This document shows, one piece after another, positions 45,536 through 57,824 of a stretch of DNA of 64,000 bases. The translations under genes were made by a program, and so were the position numbers. Under the pieces are notes generated by a model that had not been told where the DNA came from, made no database searches, and saw only the letters and a list, made by a program, of their open reading frames with translations. Every line of letters starts with the position of its first letter. The stretch's first letter is position 1. Source of the stretch: Panorpa germanica (lineage: Eukaryota > Arthropoda > Insecta > Mecoptera > Panorpidae); NCBI GenBank assembly GCA_963678705.1, contig OY783207.1:24526001-24590000 (forward strand), in the 5' to 3' direction.

Positions 45536-45834
45536 CTTTTCGAGGTCGGAGCCGTGCACTTAGGCCGTCCACACATGGGGCGAGTAGTTGCAAACCTTAG
45601 CCCCGAATCTGCTCGAACCGAATGTGATTGCAACTGTGTTGTTAGTGAGAGAACGAACGTGTTCACGAGTGAGATTTCTCTCACTCGTATACACGTTCGT
45701 TCTCTCACTAACAATACAGTTCCATTCTCATTCGGTTCGGGCAGATTCGGGGCTAAGGTTTGCAACCAGTCGCCTCGTATGCGGTGGACCGAAGGCTGAA
45801 TGACGTTCCCTTCGAGGTCGCAGACGTGCACTTA
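45536..45834. repeat. 27-bp direct repeat flanking the foldback hairpin
   Basis: 45536-45562 and 45808-45834 match at 23 of 27 positions and share TTCGAGGTCG and CGTGCACTTA. They bracket the hairpin almost exactly. This is too long for a usual transposon target duplication, so the hairpin may have inserted into, or been duplicated with, a short tandem repeat. Confidence 0.7.
45563..45795. mobile_element. Foldback hairpin element, family D copy 2
   Basis: A near-perfect hairpin centred near 45676. Both arms contain GCAAACCTTAGCCCCGAATC, GAACCGAATG, and GTTAGTGAGAGAACGAACG. The inverted similarity extends outward through GGCCGTCCACACATGGGGCGA on the left and CGCCTCGTATGCGGTGGACC on the right. 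Unlike the copy at 21477 there is almost no spacer, so the DNA could fold back completely. Open frames on both strands here (45478-45940) arise from the mirrored sequence. No transposase. Confidence 0.85.
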
Positions 45835-48800
45835 TCGTAGTCAGCTTAGGGGTTGTTTCAGGGCTATGTACAGTCGTTTGTCTTTCAATTGACCTATTAC
45901 CAAATAATGACAATGTGTTCGCATTGTTACGTAGCACCACGCCTCAAAGGCATTAACGTGTTAATAACAAACATAAATTGATCAATTAGCATACGATGAC
46001 TGATTGATTTCTGGTTGGATTCGTACTCGTATCTAATTAAGCGAAACGTAAACGTAAACGTTGCTTCAAGCTTGATCTAAGCACAACCAAATTATACAGT
46101 AAACATCAAATTGTGGAAATATATTTAGATTTTTTCCGATATGGCGCTGAAAAAGATTTTCAAACAACACCCTATTTCTTCTTCCCCTGTCCTCTCCCAA
46201 CTCCATCAGACAACTCCCGCACACAATTTTGTTTCTGATTTTGGTTTTATAACGAACCCGATGCAATATTTTTTCTCGTGCAAGTATATACGTTATATGG
46301 TGGTATACTTAGATATATACTCGTATTTTTATGATTTTCATTCTTACACAATTGCTTTCATCGCATGTTCCCCACGTTCGAATTGCCGATGATCACTCGT
46401 GCGTGAGATCTTTTATTTTTGATGTCGTTTCTTTCAAAATCAAAATATAATGATAATTTTATAGAAAGAATAAAACGATACCAGAATTTATCCAGCTGTG
46501 TTATTCTTTAGAGCGAGGCGCGCTGGATAGGCCTTGACGTTAGGAAAGAGGGATCAGCTAAATATAGATCAGAAGACATGCTAACTAATCGCATGCTAAA
46601 ATGTTTGCCTATACATCATTTTTATATAGTTCTTTAGTAGAATTCCGTTTGCCAGTAAAGTCAAAATAATAATATGCAAATCGTTTGCTTGACTGGTACT
46701 CCTGCACCTATTTCTACAATGAATCGTAAATCTAACGTAGAGATTTGAACGATACACCGCCCCTACCCCCTACCCTCTTCACCATTTGATAGAGGATCGA
46801 GGCAGACAGTGGATCGTGCCGGATGCAAAATATTTGCAACCCTATTTTGTTGTGATTCAGAGTTGTAACAGTTTTTCCTTCACTGTTACTTTTTGTTATT
46901 TTTTCTTTTTTTGATATTTCCTTGGCAGTTGGATCACATAAAGAAATGCACACAAAATAAAATGCAATATGTGAAAACTCATATACTTTTTCAAATGCTG
47001 ACAGATGCTTTAGAGATTTGCAGTAAGAGGGCAAGAATCCTCCTGCCAGAAATGTAAAGTCCATGCACCGTACTACGTAGACGGAGGAGAGAAAGGGGCG
47101 CATGCATTTCTTTGGTAATGCATACAGAGTAGGTTGCGAGCCGCCACAAGGGGCTACTGTCTGTAGCGACATGAGAGTGACGGAAATTTTTAAATTTATA
47201 AGTTTACCTGCATTCACAGATTTAGCTAATATTAACATCATAATTTATGCATTGTTAGGGAGCGTTCCTACTGATGAAACCTTTTTACGTGTTTGTGATT
47301 CATGTGTGAAATAAAAAAAATTAAAGAAATGTTGCGCTAGTACCACAAGAGACATATATCATCCAATTGTAATTCTATATTCTTTAGTTAAGAGTTTCTT
47401 AATATTTCTAATAAAGTATTTTGACTTGCCCTATACAGATAACCGTTTTCTTACAGTACACCCTATAATAAAGTCCATTTAAAAAGTAATAAATATATTT
47501 TAGTATTGAGACATAAAGTGAACAAGGACGGATTCGGTGAACCATGCCATAATTCCGGCAATATTAATATACACAATAAGTCTTATATTTCATTTAGTGT
47601 TCAATATTGCATCTACAAAACGATATTGCATTTCATTTCCTTGAAAACTACGAGTAACAAAACAAAGCGAATTTCAAGTAGGTGGAAAAACTTAGTCAAA
47701 TAGGAAAAACACATCAGATTCTGAGCTATCATATACTGAGTTCCATGAAATATGAAAATATCACAAAAAGTGCTATGCAGAGACTTAAAGAGTCACGAAG
47801 ACAAACTGGTCCAGGAGAGAGAAGGGATGCTAGTGCTTATACAGTGGTGGGCATGCAACTATACACACAAGAATAAGGCTGCTACATTGGAGAAACTAAT
47901 AATGGCAACTCTTGCCTGAGGTACAAATTGTAATTTGATATAATAAAATACATTTGTTGTAGAATTTTTTTTTATCTTTTAACTGGATAGAATATTTCTA
48001 ACGTCTGGAAAGTTGCTGCGTTTTATTGCGTTTATTATTACTCTATTACGTTTTATTAAATAAAAGTAAGATACTCTAACCGCCATTTTGTTTTTCACTA
48101 TCATTTACAACTTTGTTGACACTGCACTGTTGTAAATAAAACTTAAAATGAATATTTTTAAAACTAATGACAGCCCAAAAAGCATTGCACCTACAAGCAC
48201 CTACAAGGACGATTCTGATGATATCCTTAACATGTCGATGTCGGTTCCTGTTTTCTTAGAACTGAATGTACTTAAACTCGTACATGCAGTAACTTTGTAC
48301 CCGTTGTTCTTCAATATTTTATAATTGCAAAAGTTTTCAGGGTTCTCAGACAAGTTATGTTGCTAACTATTTTTGTCAACCTGCAATAAAACAACGATAT
48401 TACTGTTCCAGGATCGTGATCTTACATACTGTATCCTGCCAGATAAGAAATGTTTTCATAGAAAATCAAGCCAGTAATAAGAAGTCGTTGGCTTTCAATT
48501 TTATAGTAAAATTTATTATCTAACAAAGAAATGAAAATTCTCATCATTATTAAACCCATAAAAGATGTCACGGACGCCCATGAACGAAGGACATAAAACT
48601 GCATCGCTAAGTCTTTGGAAGCTGGCAAAGACTTCTACATCAGTGGGGATGAAGTTAGTCCCACATTTGGGAGTAAATTCTATTTCATTTCTATTACTTT
48701 TCATGAGTTTTTTGTCATGAACGCGTTTGTTTTCTATTCAGTCGTTAATAGGGAATGTCTCTTTTATGAGATACAGACGGCGCAACGTCTGCTCACTGCT

Positions 48801-49962
48801 GAATAAAAGCGACTCCTGGGACAAGTAGGGAATCAATTTGAACTAAAATTGATTTCTGTGTTTTTGCTCCAACTTGTAAAATGTTAGAATTAAAACGTAA
48901 TTAAACGAGTGACTAGAACTTCACCTAGCCATTCTATTTCACCAAATGTTTAATGGGATATCTTGCATTGGTGGCTTATTGGTAGCACTTGAGACATTTT
49001 GAGAGCCACTGTTTGCAGTCTACTTGTCCACAAATAGTCAACGCTATATTTAATATTACACATTTTATATTATTATGAAATTTTAGACGAAAAATAACTT
49101 TGAAATTGCTATAAAATTATTTAATTATTGCTAAGAAACATAAAAAGAAGAAGATAACTGACTGTCTTTGATAGCATTAGGTAGATTCCTTAGTATTAAC
49201 TTCTATAAAACGTTTTGCTTTAAACCCCGTGTTGCTTCTTCGTCGTACGAGGGGAACGATTTAAAGCTAAGTCTATTTTGTACAAGCATAGTCTAGTTTA
49301 TTACTGAAACATCTCTAAAAAATTTAAAAGGTATTTAGAAAACTATAAATATTTAATACCCGTATAATCTATCGATCAATCGACTTTATAATTGTACGTA
49401 ATTTATGTATTAGCTAATTAGGCTTATTGCTGAACAATTACCTTAAATTTCCTACAATCAACTCATCGCGCATTTACAAATATAATTTTTATAAATCAAA
49501 ACACACAGGTCTAATTGAACGTGAGAGAAATGAGTGGGGAGGGAGGCGAAGGGATGTGTTACAATACCTTCAAACTCATACATACGTATGCAGCTGATTA
49601 AACTTTACAAACAAAGCTTTATTAGTGCATAACTCAAATTAATTAAATGCTGAATATAATATAAATAATGTATGTATATTATGTAAAAAGAAAAACTAAT
49701 TTAAATTCTCATTATGATGGTAATTTCAATTTATATCCAAACACAGAAATAAAGCAAGATGAATACTTTAGATAACAATGAAAATTTGTTTGGGAAATGG
49801 AAAATGTGGTCATGAGTTTTGTATAAAGCGCTCGTGTTAAATAAAAGAACTAATTTATGTAATTAGAGATGCTAAAATATATCACATGATGGAAAGTTTT
49901 ACATATTTGTATGCAGTAACTAAAATAAGTGAAAATAGTTTTGACTAAGTAAACTATCTTTG
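45835..49962. other. Long gene-free stretch
   Basis: About 4.1 kb without a recognisable gene or shared repeat. The one frame long enough to mention is at 46732-47241 and is listed separately. A run of GTAAAC-type units (AAACGTAAACGTAAACG) occurs at 46043-46060. Confidence 0.45.
46732..47241 (-). CDS. Unrecognised 169-codon open frame, doubtful
   Basis: The longest frame outside the LTR element. I do not recognise the product. It has one moderately hydrophobic segment (HIAFYFVCISLC) and a Lys/Ser-rich stretch (KEISKKEKITKSNSEGK) typical of AT-rich DNA. There is no signal peptide, motif, repeat or splice structure I can support. Its composition differs little from surrounding non-coding DNA, so chance is the more likely explanation. 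Confidence 0.15.
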   Translation of the reverse strand: MMLILAKSVNAGKLINLKISVTLMSLQTVAPCGGSQPTLYALPKKCMRPFLSSVYVVRCMDFTFLAGGFLPSYCKSLKHLSAFEKVYEFSHIAFYFVCISLCDPTAKEISKKEKITKSNSEGKTVTTLNHNKIGLQIFCIRHDPLSASILYQMVKRVGGRGGVSFKSLR

Positions 49963-50260
49963 CACAATGAGTTGCTTATAAGATGCATAAGATGTCTTAA
50001 AGTAAAGAGACGACTCTGCGTGTTCGGGGTCGATCTCCGGACCAATGCTACATTTATTAATCTGATTATGTTCTCTCATAATCATTAAACTTATCTAATG
50101 CTTCTTTTTAAGTCTTTAATCTTTAAAAATGTGTTCGCAAAAAGGTTTATAAGTACGTTACTGCGCAAGAAGCAGGAAAATAGGCCACAAAATGTGTTTA
50201 ATGAATAACTACTGCCAACATTGTTGCAGGCCTACAACAAATAAATTAAATTAAAGAAAG
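49963..50260 (+). repeat. tRNA-derived SINE, diverged copy
   Basis: It aligns to the minus-strand SINE at 23010-23284. It has a decayed head near 49963, then GTGTTCGGGGTCGATCTCCGG (a damaged box B), ATTATG-TCATAATCAT in the body, AATAGGCC, CTGCCAACATTGTTGCAGG and the tail AACAAATAAATTAAATTAAAG. The tail has no long A run and I see no target duplication, which fits greater age. It is not a tRNA gene: there is no acceptor stem or intact box A. Confidence 0.75.
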
Positions 50261-53160
50261 AATTCAATGTTAATTTCACTTATGGCCATTACTGAACTAT
50301 TGGTGCTCTTATTTATTTATATAAACTTGATAAAATAATTGTTTAAAATAAATGAAAACATATAATAACGAATACAATAAAAGTACTGCCAACTTAAAGT
50401 TAAATAATAATCTTACTTAAAAGTTGGCAATAGTTTTGGTTGCCGTTGTATTATGTTGCTCTATTTTTTTGTATGCATTTGTTTTATATTACAACATTTC
50501 TATAGACTTTGCAAGACAAATCAAAACTGCACTAAGTTCAAAGATCTTTTTGGCTCTTTAAATGGTTTTGTGCTAAAACAGAAGCCAAGACTCATATTTT
50601 ACTAGCAGAACGCTCAGAGATGGTTTTATTGAAAAATCAAGTTTAATGATTACATTGATTAAATCACAGTTCAATGCTGGCCAACGTTAGACGTGGGTAT
50701 AACTTTCTACGTACGTAACAAGTTGTAGCAAGTGAAGAGAAGTCATATTTAATAATTTGAGCTAGTCCCTTTTACAAGACGTGGTCACAATTTCAGTAAT
50801 TACACAAAAAAGTTGCGTAGGTTGAAGTAATGCCTGCTACATGCCAAATTAACGAGCTCTGTTTTATTCCGCGTTTTACAGCATTCTTAAAATTAATACC
50901 TAATCCCTAAATCGCCACTTAGTACTCTGTAAGAGCACAAACCGGAACTCGGGGCCCTGAACGACGTCGTGTTCATGCTTGTATTTGCTTAAGTACCACA
51001 TTAGATTCCTTGACAATGATATATAAATTGACATTTTCAAAACTTCCGTTTTCCAGATTTGTATGAGCTGCCATCTGTATTACAAAACATCAGCGACACT
51101 TTTGTGTCACATATTTATATGCGACAATTTTATATTCTACAATTTTCTACTGAAGAATAAAATTATTTTTTGTACTTTTCAGGGTTTTCTTTTGTTTTTC
51201 CGTGTTGCTGTCCAGTTAAGGGGGCTTTACATATTTCCCTGAGGGGTATACAACAAATATGCTACAGAAAAACAGCCATTATGTTATTTGTCTTTTTCTC
51301 AAATATAATTATGTTTGAATTCGTTTTATTGCAATGTAACTGTGTACCCAAATCTTTGCTCGTCTCAATTTCTTATGCGATGTCACATTAAGTTTTATTT
51401 CTTTCATCAATCCACGCAAAACTTGCAATTTTGTACATCCACATCCACCCTAACATGGAACAGGGTTAAATTTCCTGGATATTTTACTAACTTTAATAAT
51501 TTTAGTCTATTTTTGCCAGTAACAGATTCATTATTCAATTTTCGTGTTGTAACACGCTCTGCACACGTGACCTTGTAGCCAAGCACGTGTGCTAGATAAG
51601 GGCGTTGTATAAATTTGATGATATTTTTTTAAAAGCATTTGAAATTCTTTGGAGTTAAGTTGCATAAATTCTTAAATAAATATAAAAAAGCGAAGAAAAA
51701 AAAATCCAATAAACAAAATAAATATAAACAAAGGAGAATAAGATGACAAAAGAAAATGAAAATGTGAAAAAAGTAAAGTAACTTACATAGAAAATATAAT
51801 ACGAAGAAATAAAAATATTGTAGAATACATCTTAAATCGCAGTTGTTGAGATGAGGGTTGCTGGGCCAAGGGTTAGTGTACAAATACTCAAAGTATTACA
51901 TCAGAGAACCATATCAGAATGAATGAAATGTAACAGTTAAAAAAGCCTCATCACAACATTCGTTAATGTATTTTGTTAACAAGTTTCAACAGGTCTAATT
52001 ACCCCCTCCCTTACTCTCATCTGAATATCGACAGAGAAGACAACCAATCAGCGATTACGAAAGATCACCCACATTTAGAAAAATAATACATCATTAAGCT
52101 GGTAACGATCTTTAATAAACGAATGAACAAATTCCTTGGCGTGCTGCTAATAAAGTCCCCGCAATTTGAAAACTGGAAGTGGTATACAAAGTGAAACAGA
52201 ATTTTTTTGTAAATTAAAGTATGTATATAAATGTAAAAGTTAATCTTAATTTAGATTAAATTTAAAAGGATTGTTTATGCAACAGCGACGTTATTTGCAC
52301 TGTCGTCTTAAAAAGAGTTTTTTAAGTTAAGAGCATGTTTATTCATGAGCGCAGGATTATACTGATTTACGTTTGCAAATGATTTTACAAAGGTAAAAAG
52401 CGTAATACCTTGCAAGGTACATTTAGTAGGTGTTCCCATTCAAAAACCATGTACGGCACTGTTCTTTACCACTCTTCTTCTCTAGCAATCTCTATCGTTA
52501 CATCAATGTTTGTATTGACTTACTAGTTTCTTGTCTTCGCATCGTTGACAATAACCAATCACTTATTTATTTGTTTTCTTAGAAGTTATCTTAATGCACA
52601 AGTACATACAACCAAACCTATACATACATAGCTAGATACATTTCTTTAAATGTAAATAATATATAATACAAAAGCAAAGCACTTGGCAAAGACACAAAAA
52701 GAGAATTTTAACTTTGTACAGTGCATATACTTGTGTCGTACGGTGGAACTCCATCCATGGAGTCCTGGGGCTGGTGCTGCTGCTGTTGCTGCTGGGGTGG
52801 ACTCCTGCTAAAGACGGTGCTCTGCCGAAACGAACACGACGACATTTCGTAGGTTCTCATATTCTTAACATATTCTATTTGGTATTTTTTCTGTATAACA
52901 GTTTTGTTTATCTTTGAGTTTTTAAAAATACAGAATTAATTTGAAAAATTTAAATATATTACAATGTTACTCTACAATTAAAATGTAGCTTTTTAAGGAG
53001 TTATTCTTGAGTAATTTCATGCTACGTTCCACTTTGAATTCTTTGTGAAATTACAAGCTATCGCAGAGATTTGGTCTTGGTTCAATTATGCAACAAAGCT
53101 TTATATCATTTACAAATTATAAACTAATAAAATCTTTGATTGAATATTGATGGTAACAAA
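50261..53160. other. Long gene-free stretch
   Basis: About 2.9 kb without a recognisable gene. Minor features are a 9-bp stem hairpin with two E-boxes at 51561-51592 and a CTG-rich run at 52775-52796. Frames near 51170-51578 and 52714-52917 are AT- or repeat-driven. Confidence 0.45.
51561..51592. repeat. Short perfect hairpin with paired CACGTG E-boxes
   Basis: GCACACGTG (51561-51569) and CACGTGTGC (51584-51592) form a perfect 9-bp inverted repeat with a 14-bp loop, placing two CACGTG hexamers 20 bp apart. It could be a bHLH-binding site or chance. Confidence 0.5.
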
Positions 53161-53164
53161 ATAT

Positions 53165-53521
53165 CTGTGAACCTAAGAAGCCTTAGCCATTCGGCGGCAG
53201 ATCTTTGCGAGGCACTTGTTCTTTGTATAATTTATGTAAATTGTAAGTAAGTATTTTTGATGATAATTAACGAAAAATAAAATTTTATATTGGAAGTTTT
53301 ATAAAAGTTAACAAACACAAAGACGACAAATATTAATAATGATAAACTAAGGTACATGAGTGCCTTAAAAGATATACGCAGTGATTCTAGTGGGATTTCT
53401 AAAGAGCGAGGCGCGAGATTCAAATACATATATAATAATGAATTTTTCTACTTGGGTTCTTGCACGAGAATGCGAGGCCCCGGGCGGTTGCCCTGCTTGC
53501 CATCCCCTAAGGCCGCCTCTG
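53165..53521 (+). mobile_element. hAT-like MITE, family A copy 7 (left end damaged)
   Basis: It starts in the GCCTTAGCCATT block (the CAGGGGCG terminus is missing) and runs to CTAAGGCCGCCTCTG at 53521. The core is well preserved. A frame from about 53337 reads NDKLRYMSALKDIRSDSSGI and continues SKERGARFKYIYNNEFFYLG through to the right end, matching the copy at 22860. Confidence 0.88.
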
Positions 53522-54977
53522 GATCTAGGCATAACTTTCATTAGGTTTAACTGCCCTCATACTGGAAAAACAAAACCTTGGCGTAGCAAATGAAATAAGG
53601 CACGCATTAAGAATTTTACAGATGTCATTCTCTTGACACACTGTTCAAATATCTCAAATTAAAAAAAAAATTATTGTCGATTGACGTTAAAAGTATGTAA
53701 AACAATTTTGAAAAATTTATGTTATTATGTCAAGCTATGTGTATATTTTATGTAATTATATTTCAATTAATTAAAGTAAATACCATGTAGTCGTAATTAT
53801 ATTTTTGTTATTCAAAAGAAAATCTCGTTGATTCCTTGTTAAAAGTATCTTGGAATTGTCGTAGTGCCTTTCTGGCTCGGCTTTTATTTCTTAATAAGAA
53901 TAAGAAGAACTTCACAGGAGTTTATTTTTTGTACGAACTACTTGTAGCGGCAAACCCGACTTACACCAACGCCTACCACCCCTTCCTCACTCACCCACCC
54001 GACCCCCATCTTACTCAACACCCAACTTAGAGATTCTAAGTTTCTCACGGAACTTTATTATTAACTTTTTCTTTTTTTTCATATAAACTTTTTGTACTTA
54101 GCTAAAACTATTAATTATTATTTTAATTTAAATATTAAATGAAGTCAGGGCTCAATTTATTACGTCTTATATGATGTTTTTGTAAGTAACGTGTAATAAA
54201 GTGCTCATTATCAGAGCTTTTAACAACTAAATTAATAAATGCAAACTGATATTGATGGAAGTTAATATTAGATATTCAATTAGGGACATTGCCGTGGTAC
54301 AATATGATGCATAAGTTTCCCGGTATTAGAATTAATTACAATCAAGCTCTGAATCTTATGACGGCACACGTTGGTTAAAGACGGTTGCAAAGTACGACAG
54401 CCTAGTCTCATAAATTAGGAGTTACAGGCAAATGAATTAACCGATTCAACAATTGTTCCAGTCTATAAATTTAACAGAAATTTATTTGGTTTTTTATTCT
54501 GCAGTGGATTTTGTTGGTATTCAAGAATTTTCTTTGTTCAATTTCAATTTGTTTCGACATAGATAGACGGACACACTGATATATCTCTACTCTAAAAGAT
54601 AGAACCCAACACACACACACACACACAACCCATCTATACGTAAATAGCAGTAGGTATATCTTGCAAACTATGGCAGTCTGACTTGTCTCATGGTATTATT
54701 ATTCTAGAGTTGGCAGCTTTTACGTATAGATTCTGTTGGCAATATGTACTTGATTCGATTTTTAAAGTCAACTTTAAGTTTTAAAATATATAAAACAAAA
54801 CATAAAATGTATAAAGTTATACTATTCAAGTATAATTCAAACTTATTTTATTACAAACAAGAATAGAAACAGTTTTGTATTCCGAAAGAGTACGAGACTA
54901 ACGTTAGAATGTCGCATTAATGTCGTACTGTTATTATAAGTGTAGAAATGTTATGAATTGTTTAGTTACAATTGAAT
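53522..54977. other. Non-coding stretch with CA microsatellite
   Basis: No gene recognised. (CA)n at 54609-54627. The plus-strand frame at 53836-54030 ends in a Pro/His-rich run from C-rich DNA. Confidence 0.45.
54609..54627. repeat. (CA)n microsatellite
   Basis: About ten CA units. Confidence 0.9.
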
Positions 54978-55815
54978 GGGCTTGTGTCCTCATTTTTTAG
55001 TGGTTGATTTTTCAATTATTGATTGAAATTGATGTTAATAAATGTGTATTGGCGTGTCTAATTCAAAATTTGAATTGTTATGTTTTAGCGCTAGAAATGG
55101 TCGGCCATATTTGTATGACGTGAAATGCATTTTAACGTCAGTTATTTGTTGAGTAGGTCAGTGCTGTGATAATGTTTTGTAGCTGTAATAATCAAGTCAA
55201 GTCAAAGAGTAATAAGTTTTTATTTTCTTTAACCCTGTTACCCAGCTGACATAATATTGGAATTTTATTGTTCCTTAAAATAGCTGTAAATAATATTTGA
55301 TATTTTGATATATAAATACATATTAGAGATTTATGAGCTGTAAGGTTGATAGCGGTTGTGATGTCACATACATTTAGAATGTGTACAACGTTGAATCCCT
55401 TTAATAATTAAAGAGACAAAATGACTTTTTTAATTGTTAATATCTCCACAGTAAACAATTTGGTGAAGTGCTCTATGTAGTGACGTTTCTATCACTATTT
55501 CACTACAATTATAGTTCGCATCAACTTTATCTTCATTTGTATTCCGACAGGTGGAGTAATTTCGATATTTGTAGCCGATAAAGTAGACATTTTATATGAA
55601 AAAAAGTCCTATAAAACTGAACTTTAAATGAACTCTTTAATGACAAAAAAATCATGACGCATCTTCAATATGATGTCAAAGTGACTCCAAAATGTTTACT
55701 GGGTCTTAACATATAAGGAGTTATTAAAAAATAATTGAACATTTGAGGTTCTAGTAACCCACTTTATCAATATATAGTACACTTTTATAGAAATTAAGAC
55801 ATAGGACACAGGCCC
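54978..55815 (+). mobile_element. MITE family B, copy 3, with a second element inserted
   Basis: It runs from GGGCTTGTGTCCTCATTTTTTAG to GACATAGGACACAGGCCC. The flanks share ATTGAA close to both ends, consistent with a duplication shifted by one base. The B sequence is interrupted after GTTAATATCTCC (55447) and resumes at TAACATATAAGGAG (about 55706), with an unrelated ~257-bp insertion between. Without it the element is about 580 bp. Confidence 0.87.
55448..55704. mobile_element. Inverted-repeat element nested in family B copy 3
   Basis: About 257 bp. The left end ACAGTAAACAATTTGGTGAAGTG and the right end, reverse-complemented, ACCCAGTAAACATTTTGGAGTCAC form an imperfect terminal inverted repeat of about 20 bp. 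TCC precedes and TCT follows, a possible 3-bp duplication. No second copy was found in the window and no protein is encoded. The superfamily is unresolved. Confidence 0.75.
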
Positions 55816-57463
55816 ATTGAAGGTGTCAAACAAAGAGAAAATGTTAAAATACAATATTAGACCATACTGTGCAGGTCTATAAAATTTAAATGATGTTTCA
55901 CAGGCCGGTATTTTCTGAACATATTTTAGCGTATCTATTTAACAGAAAGAAAGAAAGAGAAATTACAAGACTACACCTCCGTCAACACTGAACTATAGGT
56001 GTACGAGTATAATACATGTTCAATTGATTTTTTTCGATTTAATCTGCGCAGCGTCCATTATTGTAGCAGACACTTGAATTAGAGATGAGTTGTTTACTAA
56101 TGGCTGTTATTTCAAATGAAAAAAAGAAATACTTCAAATAATGTATTGTACTTCGCCTTTTTGTGTTGAATATAAAATAAACGCTTTGTGAATATAAAAT
56201 TATTTTATATTACAATAGTGTTCTTGTTTATTTCATTTATAAACTTCATCTGGAGTTTTCTTCGTTGTGATTTTAGTTATTAAATATTTTGTTCTTTTCA
56301 ACATTTTTAAACATCACAAAGAATGGAAACTACCTAATGTATGTCCTGTATATATTCGAAGTGTGACAAAATATGCCGTCACGTCGCGTTGTTTCAATAT
56401 TTAAAATATTTTGAATCCATTGAACCATTGATCCGTTTTTTTAATGAAATGCATCTCGTACCAACCCCCTGAGGGTGTAATACGGTTAAACGGAGGGTAG
56501 GCCTTGTTTTTGGTATGTATGGACGAACATATTTAAAATTCGGGTTTATTAGAATGTCGATATCACTTTTTTGATTGGAAATAGCGTTTTGAACAAATAT
56601 TTTAATAATTATTCAAAAAACAAGAACCTTTCTGAAGGCCATTGAATATTTAACGGATGTGGAATAGCCGCAGGTTTATTTCTGAATTGAAAACATGGTA
56701 TATTTCAGTTCCATACTTGTACATGACATACTAATACTAATAATGTGTTGCCAACAGCTAAATAATCGCACGATATGAGTGAAGCTTCATTTCCAACCTG
56801 GTTTTTTTAAACTTCGCTGTTTTGCAACAACATACAAATACAATTTTCATTTAGTTTGCAGAAGTTATTGTTGTTAACCATAGAGTCTCGGCTTTGAGGC
56901 GTTTTACGGTAAAACTGTGAACCACTTAGTATTCTGGAACATTCTGTAGAAGTCCTTTGACTACATTACATAACCAGGACCGTCTAAGGGAGCAATGCAA
57001 AGCCCGAATTAAAAAATGTTATAAAGAACTGCTTTTATAAAAGATAAATACTCATTTAAAAATCATATTCGAAGCAAATGGTGCCCTAAGATCTAAAGCG
57101 CCTCGCACTAACGCGGATCTGTAGACCAATACCTGCTTGTTCGGTATGTTGGTTTCGAAGTAACGAAATTTGTGAAAGCTTCCGCGTATCGATAAATCCC
57201 GCCTGCATTCTATAGAGTATGCTTTACTGCTTACACTGGTGCAACTAAATGCAACCAGGTATTTCAAATAACGTTCTAGGAGAGCACAGAACGTGAAAGA
57301 GATATATTGTTATACTCGTAGGTACTTCTGTTTACTTTACGGCTATAGTGCAAAGGTCACACATCCCTCCTTAAGACTTATTCCTTATTAGATTGTCTGA
57401 GAACGCTTTTATATTTTCTATTATATGTAAAAATTGATGACCACAAAGCAATTCATCGTTTAC
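55816..57463. other. Gene-free stretch
   Basis: No gene recognised. Composition is AT-rich and no repeat family from elsewhere in the window is present. Confidence 0.45.
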
Positions 57464-57471
57464 CTTTAGCT

Positions 57472-57760
57472 TAGTTGCGTAGCTACGCCGTATCAATGTT
57501 ACGGGGCCCCCGGGCTAAAAGGGCCCCAAACTTGTGTAAGCATAAATTCGAAAAATGTTATCCACAATCTCACTTAAACTCTTAGGCCGTACTCAGCTTA
57601 GTTCTTACGAGTATTAATTGTAAGTAATAACGTATAATCAATATATAATTATTTTAATTCAATGCGAGCCTTAGTTCCTTTTGTAAAAAATCTTTAACCA
57701 TCATTTGGGCCCCCCAACAAAATATGATACGGGGCCCTTCTAAGGCACGCTACTTTACTG
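57472..57760. mobile_element. hAT-like MITE with GGGGCCC-rich ends
   Basis: A 289-bp element. The left end reads TAGTTGCGTAGCTACG and the right end, reverse-complemented, CAGTAAAGTAGCGTGCC. Inside both ends lie GGGGCCC-type blocks (ACGGGGCCCCCGGGC and GGGCCCCCCAAC), and the centre is AT-rich. CTTTAGCT flanks it exactly on both sides (57464-57471 and 57761-57768), an 8-bp target duplication of hAT type. No transposase. Confidence 0.85.
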
Positions 57761-57824
57761 CTTTAGCTTAACCACAAATTTAGATTAATTAAGGAAAATA
57801 TAAACAAATGTATATAATAGTATA

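Noticed and set aside
45478-45940. Four overlapping frames sharing LVRERT-like peptides
   Set aside because: They arise because the sequence is a foldback palindrome; both strands read the same arm.
50020-50050. Possible tRNA gene (box B-like GGGTCGATCTCCGG)
   Set aside because: No acceptor stem or intact box A; it aligns with the SINE family and its tail.
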